This document shows positions 1 through 7,896 of a DNA stretch of 64,000 nt, one piece after another. Source of the stretch: Candidatus Gastranaerophilales bacterium (GTDB lineage: Bacteria; Cyanobacteriota; Vampirovibrionia; Gastranaerophilales; Gastranaerophilaceae); NCBI GenBank assembly GCA_944326425.1, contig CALVDX010000007.1:47248-111247 (forward strand), read 5' to 3'. The notes below the pieces were generated by a model, which did not search any database, was not told the origin of the DNA, and saw only the letters and a list, made by a program, of their open reading frames with translations. Numbering within the stretch: position 1 is the first letter of the stretch; each line of letters starts with the position of its first letter. The position numbers and the translations under genes were made by a program.

Positions 1-1912
1 TGATGATGCAGTGCAAACTGAAGATTTATTAAAGCAGGAAGGTGATTATTCAGATAATAATGATAGTACTAACCTTGATTCTGAAAAAACAGATATAAAA
101 ACTTTTAACACGCAGCCGGCAGTAGAAAATATAACAGATACAGTTCCTGTGTTAACGCAAAATATAACTGCAGCAATTCCTGAGAATGTGCAAATAGCAG
201 CTAATACAGAAATACCTGAAAAATTGGAGGATATAACTAATTCACTCTCGGGTTATAATTCCGAGTCTGTAATTGATGATGCTGTTATAACTAATAATAC
301 AAATTCAAGTACTTTACAAGCTTTTACCGGCGTTGAAACAGAAACTAAACAACCATTGGATAATGGTATTCAAATCAGCTCTGATGATGGTTGGGAAATC
401 CTTGATAAGAATTCGCAGTATGAGTATACAGATATGGTTATGATAAATGAAACATCAGAAGCAGCTGCTGATACTACTGCGGAAGTTTCTGCAAATTCTA
501 ATTTGACACAAACAGTTGAAACCATTGATGAGAATTCAATAACAGAGTCGGAAACGTTTAAGAAGAATCAAATTAATGATAGTATTCTTAAATCAGAACT
601 TCAGACTGAAGTCACGGCAGGTGGTGATATTGAAACAGAAACAATTTCAAATAACAGCAGCAATAGCGGGGCGGGTGCAGATGAAAACCCTGTCACAGAA
701 ACAAGGACAGATAATGAAGCCCCTTCTAACTCTATTGAGAATGGCGATTTAAAATCTCAAATTGTTGAAGATGAGGATGCAGTTTTGGATTCTGTATCAA
801 ATGAAGAAAAAAATGTTCAAAAGCAGAAAACAAGAGTTCAGGAACAAACAGAAACAGATTTGAGAAGCATTTCTCCTGATGAACAATCTGATACTGATGT
901 TGAACAGGTTACTGGAAATGAAAATGATGACAGTGAAATAACAGTTGATGAAGAAAATACAGATACAGAAATAGAAATAATTTCTGATACGGAGAATTTA
1001 ACTGACAGTGAAAATCCAAAATCTGGATACTCTAATGAAAAATATAATAATGATGCAGATACTTCTTTACAGGAACGAACCAGATTAGCTTATGTTGATA
1101 TGACAAATGTTTCCGAACCGGTTGAAAATGATATTCTGACCCAGTTGGAAAACAGGTTTGGCAGTGACGGTAATGAAATATATTCGTCAGTATCTAAAGA
1201 AACCGATTCTGTCAATGATTTAATTAATAATACGGATGCGGATGCAGAGCTGTTAAATGAAAACAAAATGAAAGCCGCTTCTTTAGAAGAGGTAGTGGAT
1301 GAGGGAATGGCTGATGAACTTAATATTAAATTAACTGATAATGCGTCAGGTTCTAAGCAGGTTTATTCCGGTACAAATTCCACAGCCGAACAATTAATAA
1401 GGTATTCTATAGAAGGGGAAACAGGGTTTGATAATAGGTTGGCCTCTGCCCTTAAACAAAATGTGTCTCAACAGTCATCAAATGTAATGACTAATTCTAA
1501 AGAGATACTTGCTCAAATTAATGAAAAACTAACAACTTTTAATTTCCGACCGGGGGCAAAGCTTACTATGCAGTTAAGCCCTGAAAATCTTGGTACTGTT
1601 GAGATTAAGTTAACAAATACACTGGAGGGGATAAGGGCAGAAATGACAGCCACCTCTGATGATGCTGGAAATGCTTTAAACAAACATATTGACGACTTAA
1701 GAGACACATTACAAAAGTACGGTGTACGTTTGGACAGGGTTTCTGTTTCAACAACCCAGCCCCAGCAATCTAATACCCAACAGGATTATACAGAACAGGG
1801 GCACTCGCAACGCCAACAGCAGGAGCAAAAGGGGCAATACAAAGAAGAACGGGGAACTCAGAAATTTGAGGATATGGTAAGTTCGTTTTATGAAGAAGGA
1901 AACAAGGAGTAG
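1..1912 (+). CDS. fliK: Flagellar hook-length control protein FliK (5' end outside window)
   Basis: The reading frame is open to the left window edge (codons from base 2), so the start lies upstream; the GTG at 11 is only the first possible start inside. About 500 visible residues are low-complexity and rich in Asp, Glu, Asn, Thr and Ser, as is usual for the poorly conserved N-terminal ruler of FliK. The C-terminal domain (about residues 505-590) carries the Flg_hook signature LTMQLSPENLGTVEIKL, followed by a helix and a Gln-rich tail. FliK is secreted through the flagellar export gate, measures hook length and switches export from hook to filament subunits. It sits directly before flgD (12-base gap) and flgE, the usual hook gene order. 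The fold is recognised from the C-terminal motif only. Confidence 0.88.
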   Translation, partial: DDAVQTEDLLKQEGDYSDNNDSTNLDSEKTDIKTFNTQPAVENITDTVPVLTQNITAAIPENVQIAANTEIPEKLEDITNSLSGYNSESVIDDAVITNNTNSSTLQAFTGVETETKQPLDNGIQISSDDGWEILDKNSQYEYTDMVMINETSEAAADTTAEVSANSNLTQTVETIDENSITESETFKKNQINDSILKSELQTEVTAGGDIETETISNNSSNSGAGADENPVTETRTDNEAPSNSIENGDLKSQIVEDEDAVLDSVSNEEKNVQKQKTRVQEQTETDLRSISPDEQSDTDVEQVTGNENDDSEITVDEENTDTEIEIISDTENLTDSENPKSGYSNEKYNNDADTSLQERTRLAYVDMTNVSEPVENDILTQLENRFGSDGNEIYSSVSKETDSVNDLINNTDADAELLNENKMKAASLEEVVDEGMADELNIKLTDNASGSKQVYSGTNSTAEQLIRYSIEGETGFDNRLASALKQNVSQQSSNVMTNSKEILAQINEKLTTFNFRPGAKLTMQLSPENLGTVEIKLTNTLEGIRAEMTATSDDAGNALNKHIDDLRDTLQKYGVRLDRVSVSTTQPQQSNTQQDYTEQGHSQRQQQEQKGQYKEERGTQKFEDMVSSFYEEGNKE

Positions 1913-1924
1913 GAGGAAAATATT

Positions 1925-2572
1925 ATGTCAATGGTAACAGACCAGATAACAAGTTTACAAAATCAATCGGAATTTGCGCAGGCAAATAATCAATCATCTA
2001 ATACATCAAATAGTGTTGAATCTGATTATACAATGTTTTTAACCCTGATGCTTGAACAGTTGGAAAATCAAGACCCGACAGAGCCTATGGATAACAGTGA
2101 ATGGCTGTCCCAGCTTGCACAATATTCAACATTAGAACAAATGACCCAGATGAATGCTAATATGGAAGATATTATGACCGGCTTAGACGGTATTTCATCA
2201 AGCGTCGGTACAAATGCCGTTATTACCCAAACTATGTCACTTGTTGGAAAAGAAGTTACTATTGAGTATTCGGAAACCATAAAGGATGAAAACGGTGAGC
2301 CGGTTACAAATGAAAACGGAACAGCACAGACAGAAGAAAAAACCGTAAGCGGTGTTGTTACGGAAGCAAAATTTGAAGGCGGTATCGGTTATGTTAAAGT
2401 CGGTGATGAATATTATTCAATTGCCAATGTAACCTCAATACGGGAGCCGGCAGAAAGTGCGGAAGAAAGTACAGCTTCCGGCGGGAATGCGGCGGTTGAT
2501 GCGGCGGCAGCAGCGTATGGCGCTCAGCAGAGAACGCGTTCAACTGCAAGTATAATTAACGATATTTTATAA
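1925..2572 (+). CDS. flgD: Flagellar hook assembly (capping) protein FlgD
   Basis: A 215-residue protein that caps the growing hook and guides polymerisation of FlgE. The conserved FlgD N-terminal region is clear at about residues 35-75: FLTLMLEQLENQDPTEPM, followed by LAQYSTLEQM. A Tudor/FNIII-like middle part follows (VSGVVTEAKFEGG). The C-terminus is Ala-rich. It starts 12 bases after fliK behind a good ribosome site (GGAGG, 1913-1917 region), so it is translated from the fliK transcript. Length is near the family norm of about 220. flgE follows 47 bases later with its own GGAGGAGG site. Confidence 0.94.
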   Translation: MSMVTDQITSLQNQSEFAQANNQSSNTSNSVESDYTMFLTLMLEQLENQDPTEPMDNSEWLSQLAQYSTLEQMTQMNANMEDIMTGLDGISSSVGTNAVITQTMSLVGKEVTIEYSETIKDENGEPVTNENGTAQTEEKTVSGVVTEAKFEGGIGYVKVGDEYYSIANVTSIREPAESAEESTASGGNAAVDAAAAAYGAQQRTRSTASIINDIL

Positions 2573-2619
2573 AACTAATAAACCTAAATATAAATGAGCA
2601 AATTCGGAGGAGGAAAAGA

Positions 2620-3996
2620 ATGTCACAAGCTCTTTACACATCAGGAACCGGGTTAAAAGCCGGAACCAACCAGATTAACGTTGTATCAAACAACGTTGCA
2701 AACATGAATACGACTGCATATAAATCAAGTCGTGTTAATTTTGAGACATTGTTTTACTCTGATTTGTCCCATAGTTCAACGGCGAGTGTTACATCCGGCG
2801 GAGTAAACGCAAAGCAGGTCGGACATGGTGTTCAAATCGGGAGTATAACACGTAACTTTACTCAGGGTACATTTATTAATACCGGACGTGATCAGGATAT
2901 GATGATTTCCGGTAACGGATACTTTGTCGTTACTGACTCAAGCGGACAAAGTTTCTTAACCCGTGACGGGTCATTTTCTCTTGACTCGAACGGTGACCTT
3001 GTAACATCGTCAGGTTACTATGTAATGGGTGCAACAAACACTTATTCAACAACAGCCTCAGATGTAAATATACATATCCCGACATTGTTAAATATGGATG
3101 TACACGCTACTACAGCGGCTGAGTTCGGCGAAACACTTGTTTCTGAAATGAATAATGCCGATATTACAGCAGGAACCTTTACAATGATTATTAATGACGC
3201 AGGCGGGCCTCAGACTGTAAATATTACATTGGCACAGGATGATATTGATACAATGGATATAAACGCTCTTGTCGGCGAAATTAACGCCCAGTTGCAAGGG
3301 GCAGGTGCCGATGACAAAGTTACCGCAACCGTTACAGATGGTACAATTACGTTTGAGGCCGCTGATGCCGATACTGCAATTGAGTTTGAAACACCTGAAG
3401 AAGGCGGTTCAAATTTCGTTGAAGAATTAGGCTTGTCTAATGTAGAAAAAGCCGAAGGCACAGACAACTATGTTACAAAAGTTGCCAACTATTCGGCAGT
3501 CGTTGATGAAGCCGGTTCATATAACGCAGCTGTAACGTTGGAAGACTGGGGGGTAAGCAATAATGGTATTATAGAAGCTACTTACTCGGATGGTTCAAAA
3601 TTAACGGTTGCAATAGATGAGAATAATGAAATGACCTGGCAGATTACAACAGGTGATTTTGTTAAAATTACCGGCGATGATGTTACTATGGATGATGGTG
3701 TCCTCGACTATGCCAACATGATGCTTGAAATGTGCATGGTTGTTAATGAAAGCGGTTTGGAATCCGATAGTAACAACTTGTGGACGATTGGTTCAAATGC
3801 AGGGACTCCGTATTTCGGAGTTGCGGGCTACGCGGCATTTGGTACAATTCAGACAGGCGGTTTGGAAGCATCTAACGTAGAGCTTTCGGATGAATTGTCT
3901 GAAATGATACTTGCCCAGCGGCTTGTGCAGGCAAATTCACGTGTATTCAACACTGCAAGCAGTACACTTGAAACGCTTGTATACTTGGGGCAATAG
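2620..3996 (+). CDS. flgE: Flagellar hook protein FlgE
   Basis: A 458-residue axial protein of the FlgE/FlgF/FlgG family that polymerises into the hook. The N-terminal rod/hook signature is present (NQINVVSNNVANMNTTAYKS, residues about 18-37), and the C-terminal D0 helix ends with SRVFNTASSTLETLVYLGQ, the family's closing coiled-coil heptads. A Gly/Asp/Thr-rich variable core lies between. The position after fliK and flgD, and a length longer than FlgG or FlgF (about 260), favour FlgE. A strong GGAGGAGG site precedes the ATG. A 12-bp inverted repeat at 4014-4063 closes this transcription unit. Confidence 0.93.
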   Translation: MSQALYTSGTGLKAGTNQINVVSNNVANMNTTAYKSSRVNFETLFYSDLSHSSTASVTSGGVNAKQVGHGVQIGSITRNFTQGTFINTGRDQDMMISGNGYFVVTDSSGQSFLTRDGSFSLDSNGDLVTSSGYYVMGATNTYSTTASDVNIHIPTLLNMDVHATTAAEFGETLVSEMNNADITAGTFTMIINDAGGPQTVNITLAQDDIDTMDINALVGEINAQLQGAGADDKVTATVTDGTITFEAADADTAIEFETPEEGGSNFVEELGLSNVEKAEGTDNYVTKVANYSAVVDEAGSYNAAVTLEDWGVSNNGIIEATYSDGSKLTVAIDENNEMTWQITTGDFVKITGDDVTMDDGVLDYANMMLEMCMVVNESGLESDSNNLWTIGSNAGTPYFGVAGYAAFGTIQTGGLEASNVELSDELSEMILAQRLVQANSRVFNTASSTLETLVYLGQ

Positions 3997-4013
3997 TTAG
4001 GTTAATGTAAAGG

Positions 4014-4063
4014 CATGCCCTTTTGAATGAAAAAACGTGTCAAATATGTTACAAAAGGGCATG
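4014..4063 (+). terminator. Long-loop inverted repeat after flgE
   Basis: CATGCCCTTTTG (4014-4025) is exactly complementary to CAAAAGGGCATG (4052-4063), with a 26-base loop. There is no clean T-run behind it, so it may be a 3' stabilising hairpin or a weak terminator for the hook genes. Confidence 0.5.
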
Positions 4064-4163
4064 AATTTACAAAACTTAACAAAGTGCAGGCATGCTGAAA
4101 TACATGTAAATCATGGGTTTGAGCGTGCGGGTGAAAGAGGCAAAAATATTTACAAAGATATAT

Positions 4164-4192
4164 TTGTCCGCCCATGAAAGTTATTATATAAT
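4164..4192 (+). promoter_or_regulatory. Sigma-70-type promoter for yggS
   Basis: TTGTCC (4164-4169), 17-bp spacer, perfect TATAAT (4187-4192). Transcription would begin near 4199, downstream of the longer reading frame's ATG at 4113. This decides the yggS start in favour of 4212. Confidence 0.75.
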
Positions 4193-4211
4193 CAAAAAGA
4201 GGGTAGGGGAA

Positions 4212-4877
4212 ATGGGTAAGAGTACAATTGAAAAGAATCTTCTACTTATCAGAAACAATATCGCACCTTGGAAACCAAATATTATTGCAGTAACAAAATA
4301 CTACGATAAAACAGCAATAGAAGAAGCTTATGAATGCGGGTTGAGGGATTTCGCAGAATCCCGCGCTAATGATGGGATATCGAAAATTGAGTCATTGTGT
4401 AAAGAGCTTAGGGAAAAATCGACGTTCCATTTTATCGGACACGTACAGAGTAATAAAGCAAAAAAAATTGTTAAGTATTTTGATTATATCCAATCAGTTG
4501 ATTCATTAAAAATTGCTGAAATTATTTCAGATTATGCTCTGGATATGGGTAAAAAGCAAAAAGTGCTTTTAGAACTTAACAGCGCGGGTGAAGAAACAAA
4601 ATTTGGATATGCCAGAGAAGGGATGCTGAGGGATTTTGAACGTGTGGTCAGTCTGGATGGGATTGAAGTTTGCGGGATAATGAGTATGGCGCCACTGGCT
4701 GCAGAAGAGAGTGAGCTTGAATATTTGTTTGAGGATGTAAGAAAATTTAAGCAATCACTCGAAGAGACATTTGGGTACAAGCTGCCGGAACTTTCTATGG
4801 GGATGAGTAATGATTATCATATCGCTGTTAAACATGGCGCAACTATGATAAGAATAGGCAGAAAATTATTTAGTTAA
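4212..4877 (+). CDS. yggS: YggS/PLPBP family pyridoxal phosphate-binding protein
   Basis: A 221-residue cytosolic PLP-homeostasis protein with an alanine-racemase-like TIM barrel and no known catalytic turnover. The PLP lysine lies in IIAVTKYYD near the N-terminus. Later family motifs are FAESRAND, HFIGHVQSNKAKKI, FGY and the phosphate-binding end MIRIGRKLF. An in-frame ATG at 4113 would add 33 residues, but the promoter at 4164-4192 and the GGTAGGGGA ribosome site both point to 4212, which also gives the normal family length. sepF follows 20 bases later, the yggS-sepF order seen in Firmicutes and cyanobacteria near division genes. Confidence 0.92.
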   Translation: MGKSTIEKNLLLIRNNIAPWKPNIIAVTKYYDKTAIEEAYECGLRDFAESRANDGISKIESLCKELREKSTFHFIGHVQSNKAKKIVKYFDYIQSVDSLKIAEIISDYALDMGKKQKVLLELNSAGEETKFGYAREGMLRDFERVVSLDGIEVCGIMSMAPLAAEESELEYLFEDVRKFKQSLEETFGYKLPELSMGMSNDYHIAVKHGATMIRIGRKLFS

Positions 4878-4897
4878 AAAATTGGAGGAAAATAAGA

Positions 4898-5395
4898 ATG
4901 ACTTTATCAGATGGTTTAAACGGAATAATCAGTTTTATAAAGAAAGGTTTTGAAGGCAGGGACGATGATCCGTTTGATTTTGGCGATGAGGGTGAAGAAT
5001 ATGTTTCTGATGGCAATGCAGCATTAGATGTAATGTATAGTCCTAAAAATGAAAACAGATGGGACAGAGAAAGAGATAACAAAGTTGTTTCCCACCCCAA
5101 TTATCGTACAGGTGAAGTTACAATTATGGAACCGCGCTCATTCGGTGAAGCTGTTCAGATTGTTAAAAAATTAAAGGATAAAAATACAGTTGTTCTTAAT
5201 TTACATCTTCTGGATAAAGAACAATCCCAAAGAACAATTGACTTTGTATGCGGAGCTGCACATGCATTAAACGGCACCCCGCAAAAAGTAGGTGATATGG
5301 TGTTTGTGTTCACACCTTCAAACGTTGCACTTTCTGTTGAATCTGCTATGGTTCAAAACAAGTTCAGCGAATCTTTGTGGAACAAACCCCTATAA
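4898..5395 (+). CDS. sepF: Cell division protein SepF
   Basis: A 165-residue protein. SepF binds membrane through an N-terminal amphipathic helix and polymerises to tether FtsZ. Here residues 1-18 (MTLSDGLNGIISFIKKGF) fit such a helix. An acidic linker follows, and the SepF domain occupies about residues 70-160, with MEPRSFGEAVQIV, NTVVLNLHLL and a C-terminal VGDMVFVFTPSNV. It is linked to yggS and ends at a terminator hairpin (5450-5474). The family is characteristic of Firmicutes, Actinobacteria and Cyanobacteria, which helps place the organism. Confidence 0.94.
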   Translation: MTLSDGLNGIISFIKKGFEGRDDDPFDFGDEGEEYVSDGNAALDVMYSPKNENRWDRERDNKVVSHPNYRTGEVTIMEPRSFGEAVQIVKKLKDKNTVVLNLHLLDKEQSQRTIDFVCGAAHALNGTPQKVGDMVFVFTPSNVALSVESAMVQNKFSESLWNKPL

Positions 5396-5449
5396 GAAGA
5401 GAGAGATTTTAAAATACTAATATATTGATTTGTGATAGTTGGATTTTCA

Positions 5450-5474
5450 GGGTGCATTTGCACCCTTCTTTTTA
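5450..5474 (+). terminator. Rho-independent terminator of the yggS-sepF unit
   Basis: GGGTGC (5450-5455), ATTT loop, GCACCC (5460-5465), then a T-rich run. Confidence 0.75.
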
Positions 5475-5710
5475 TTATTGTCAAAAAAATAGCTATCAAA
5501 ATTATTATTTTGATAGCTATTGCAAGAAATATGATAGTTTCAGGTGTTTCTCCATAATAAATTATATATTTATTACAGTATGCTAAGCCCGAGTGGAAAT
5601 TTCCTTTGAAGTCCTAATCTTCTGCTTTTCTGTAAAGTGCGCCTTTTTTTTATAAACTGCTAAACTTATCAATGTAAAATTCCTAAGTTCGTTATAGGAA
5701 TAATAGCATA
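5475..5710. other. Gene-free interval with a perfect 15-bp inverted repeat
   Basis: No gene is visible between sepF and the small RHH gene. The notable content is a perfect inverted repeat: AATAGCTATCAAAAT (5488-5502), a 4-base loop TATT, and its exact complement (5507-5521). It has no following T-run. The remainder is AT-rich and shows no ORF with a ribosome site. Confidence 0.6.
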
Positions 5711-5716
5711 TATTAT
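5711..5716 (+). promoter_or_regulatory. -10 box 6 bases before the RHH start (leaderless candidate)
   Basis: TATTAT (5711-5716) ends 6 bases before the ATG at 5723. No Shine-Dalgarno sequence is present, and no good -35 box was found at 16-18 bp. Confidence 0.4.
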
Positions 5717-5722
5717 TTAAAA

Positions 5723-5938
5723 ATGAATATATTTAAACTGACCGGAATTAAATACAATAGTTATAATAATATGAATGACTTTAAACCTGTAAAACAAGAA
5801 AAATCTGTTATTAGTATAAGACTTGATACAGAAGTATTAAAAACAATAGACGAACTTTCTCTTAAGACTGATATAAGCAGAAATGAGTTCATTGTGCAGG
5901 GTATTGAGTACGCTCTTAAGAATTTTAGGAAGGAGTAA
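5723..5938 (+). CDS. Small ribbon-helix-helix (CopG/Arc-like) DNA-binding protein
   Basis: A 71-residue protein whose C-terminal half matches the ribbon-helix-helix fold: a beta strand SVISIRLDTEVLKTIDELS, then a second helix ISRNEFIVQGIEYALKNF. Such proteins bind DNA as dimers and are often antitoxins or autorepressors, but no toxin gene is adjacent. The start is uncertain: ATG 5723 has a -10 box exactly 6 bases upstream and no ribosome site, and ATG 5771 (MNDFKP) also lacks one. It ends one base before the stop codon of the convergent radical SAM gene. Confidence 0.65.
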   Translation: MNIFKLTGIKYNSYNNMNDFKPVKQEKSVISIRLDTEVLKTIDELSLKTDISRNEFIVQGIEYALKNFRKE

Positions 5939-5939
5939 T

Positions 5940-6896
5940 TTATTTCCTGCACCGAAGAGATAGCCCGGAGAGAATCGTTTGGAAATTAAAATCATATAAT
6001 GCACGCATTTCTCCTGACATGCCAAGACCGCAAATATTACAGTAAGTCTTATCAGGACAGCCGGAATAACATTTCCCGTCAAGAGTTATGAAATTAGTTA
6101 TCCAGCAGTCTTTTTTGAAATCAGGACTGATTAAATATTTGAGTCCCCTCTCGCTGTTTAAAATTTTATAACCGCGTTTTTTGTAGTTTAGAATAGTTTT
6201 TATGATAGCTTCACGGTCATTGACACATAGAGCGGTTTCTCCGTTTACCGGATTGTAGAAGTTAAATGAAATCCCGTTAATATAAGGGCTTTTTTGTACA
6301 AATTCAAGCACCGCTTCTATTTCATCACGGTTTATCTGGTTAATAACCATATTTGCGGATACTTTTCGAGGGGCAGGAAACTTTGCAATATTTGCTTTTA
6401 GCGCTTCAAATGCTCCCTTTCCGCGGATAATATCGTGTGTTTTTATTCCGTCAATGCTGACAAAAACATGGTCAGCGTTAAAATATGAAAAATCATAACT
6501 GGCGTTTGTTGTAACTGTTGCAGAATAAAAACCAATTGACTTTGCAAGAGTGCAGAGGTCGTTTATGGTTTTATATTCACCTGTTACCTCGCCGAGCTTG
6601 GTATCTAATTCTTTACCATATTTACCCCTATATTTCCCCCTGCCTCCCTTATATTTACCCCCTTCGCCGCCTTCAAAATCCACAAACCGTGAGCCTTGAT
6701 TATACGAGTAAATCAGATGTTCTTTGATTTCATCATAAGTCATGCTGTATGGTTTTGTTTTATCTACACAGCAGTGCTTGCAGTTGTAGTTGCATTCATT
6801 TGTAATAAAAATTACGGTCTGCAGCGGTATCTGTTTACCTGAAAAACGAATTTTAAAATACCAGAGCGGTAGGTATAATAATTGTTTTATATTCAT
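5940..6896 (-). CDS. Radical SAM protein with Cys-rich C-terminus and a repeat-like insertion
   Basis: A 318-residue radical SAM enzyme. The cluster motif CNYNCKHCC (C35-x3-C39-x2-C42) is near the N-terminus, followed by the SAM-binding FEGGE at residues 74-78. The C-terminal part has further cysteines (DGKCYSGCPDKTYCNICGLG), suggesting an auxiliary Fe-S site as in SPASM-type proteins. I chose the ATG at 6896 because it has GGCGG upstream and overlaps the UbiA stop by four bases (ATGA); a longer frame from 7016 would lie inside ubiA. Straight after GGE there is an odd Gly/Lys/Tyr-rich stretch of about 30 residues (bases about 6573-6662) made of near-repeats of GGTAAATAT. The substrate is unknown; coupling to a UbiA gene suggests prenyl-quinone or lipid chemistry, but that is inference. 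Confidence 0.8.
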   Translation of the reverse strand: MNIKQLLYLPLWYFKIRFSGKQIPLQTVIFITNECNYNCKHCCVDKTKPYSMTYDEIKEHLIYSYNQGSRFVDFEGGEGGKYKGGRGKYRGKYGKELDTKLGEVTGEYKTINDLCTLAKSIGFYSATVTTNASYDFSYFNADHVFVSIDGIKTHDIIRGKGAFEALKANIAKFPAPRKVSANMVINQINRDEIEAVLEFVQKSPYINGISFNFYNPVNGETALCVNDREAIIKTILNYKKRGYKILNSERGLKYLISPDFKKDCWITNFITLDGKCYSGCPDKTYCNICGLGMSGEMRALYDFNFQTILSGLSLRCRK

Positions 6897-7864
6897 AATA
6901 CCGCCTTCAGAATATAGTATAAGGAAATTATACTGACAAACAGTGTCATATAATCGCGTGCCAGCAGCCAGCGTGAATAGAAATACTCGTTCCCTGTTTT
7001 TATGGCCGGTTTCCATATTTTTCTCGGGATAAGCTTGAATAATACTTTATGGCGTTTTGTATCTCTCATTACATATAAAAGATAAACCGCAGCAGGCAAA
7101 GTGATTAGCAGGATTAAACCAAGTTGTATTGAAATAGTGAAAGCCAGTCCGTATGGTATGGTTGTAAGTAAAAACAGAGCAAAAAATCTTAAAAAGTCAT
7201 TTTGTAAAAGAACAGCAAGTGTGGTTTTGGAACATGCAATATCTGCATTCATATCTACAACAGAATGGACGTAAACAATATTAGCGGATAGCAGACCGGT
7301 GATTATAGAGACTATTACAGGAGCGGCATCAAGAGTTCCTGTTGTAACATAATAAACCCCGCATCCTAATAATGGTCCGAACATAAGTCCGATTGTTAAT
7401 TCTCCTAGTCCCCTGTAGGAAAGTTTGAAGGGCGGGGCACTGTAGCAAATTGAGAAGAAGGCGCCTGCCGCTATGAAGTATAGCACTGGAAAGCCAGTTT
7501 TGATTATGAAGTAAAGACCTATAATGGCGGCTGAAAATCCCAGCCAACAAGCCCAGATAAAGAAATCTTTCGGCGCTGCTTTGCCGTTAATAATGTTTTC
7601 ACACTTTAGCGCGCGTCCTGTTTTAATTTTGTTTCTGGTCTGAACTTTGCCTTGTACGTAGTCAAAGAAATCGTCAAAAAGGTTGGCGCTGAGATGTACG
7701 CAAATTACACCTGTTAATGCAAGCAATGCATTTAATGGAGCGAATGTATTACTGTTTAATGCTGTGCAAATAATCACAACAGAACTCATTATACTTTGCG
7801 GCAAAGCCCTGTAACGTGCGTTAGCTAAAATAAAAGCCAGTTTGTTTTTAAGCCGGATAAACAT
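6893..7864 (-). CDS. UbiA-family prenyltransferase (MenA-like)
   Basis: A 323-residue integral membrane enzyme with about eight hydrophobic segments. UbiA enzymes transfer a polyprenyl chain onto an aromatic or other acceptor using two Mg-binding Asp motifs. The first is visible as NLFDDFFDYVQG (about residue 61) and the second as DMNAD (about residue 203). An Arg/Lys-rich C-terminal half is atypical of canonical MenA, so the acceptor could be dihydroxynaphthoate or something else. It lies 32 bases after ffh and overlaps the radical SAM start by four bases, so ffh, ubiA and the radical SAM gene are probably co-transcribed. No clear ribosome site apart from AAGG about 12 bases upstream. Confidence 0.82.
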   Translation of the reverse strand: MFIRLKNKLAFILANARYRALPQSIMSSVVIICTALNSNTFAPLNALLALTGVICVHLSANLFDDFFDYVQGKVQTRNKIKTGRALKCENIINGKAAPKDFFIWACWLGFSAAIIGLYFIIKTGFPVLYFIAAGAFFSICYSAPPFKLSYRGLGELTIGLMFGPLLGCGVYYVTTGTLDAAPVIVSIITGLLSANIVYVHSVVDMNADIACSKTTLAVLLQNDFLRFFALFLLTTIPYGLAFTISIQLGLILLITLPAAVYLLYVMRDTKRHKVLFKLIPRKIWKPAIKTGNEYFYSRWLLARDYMTLFVSIISLYYILKAVL

Positions 7865-7896
7865 TAGATTTTAACCTTGTGAATATTTATTGATAT

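Noticed and set aside
4113..4211. 33-residue N-terminal extension of YggS
   Set aside because: The extension lies upstream of and across a good promoter, and the shorter start has a ribosome site and the normal family length.
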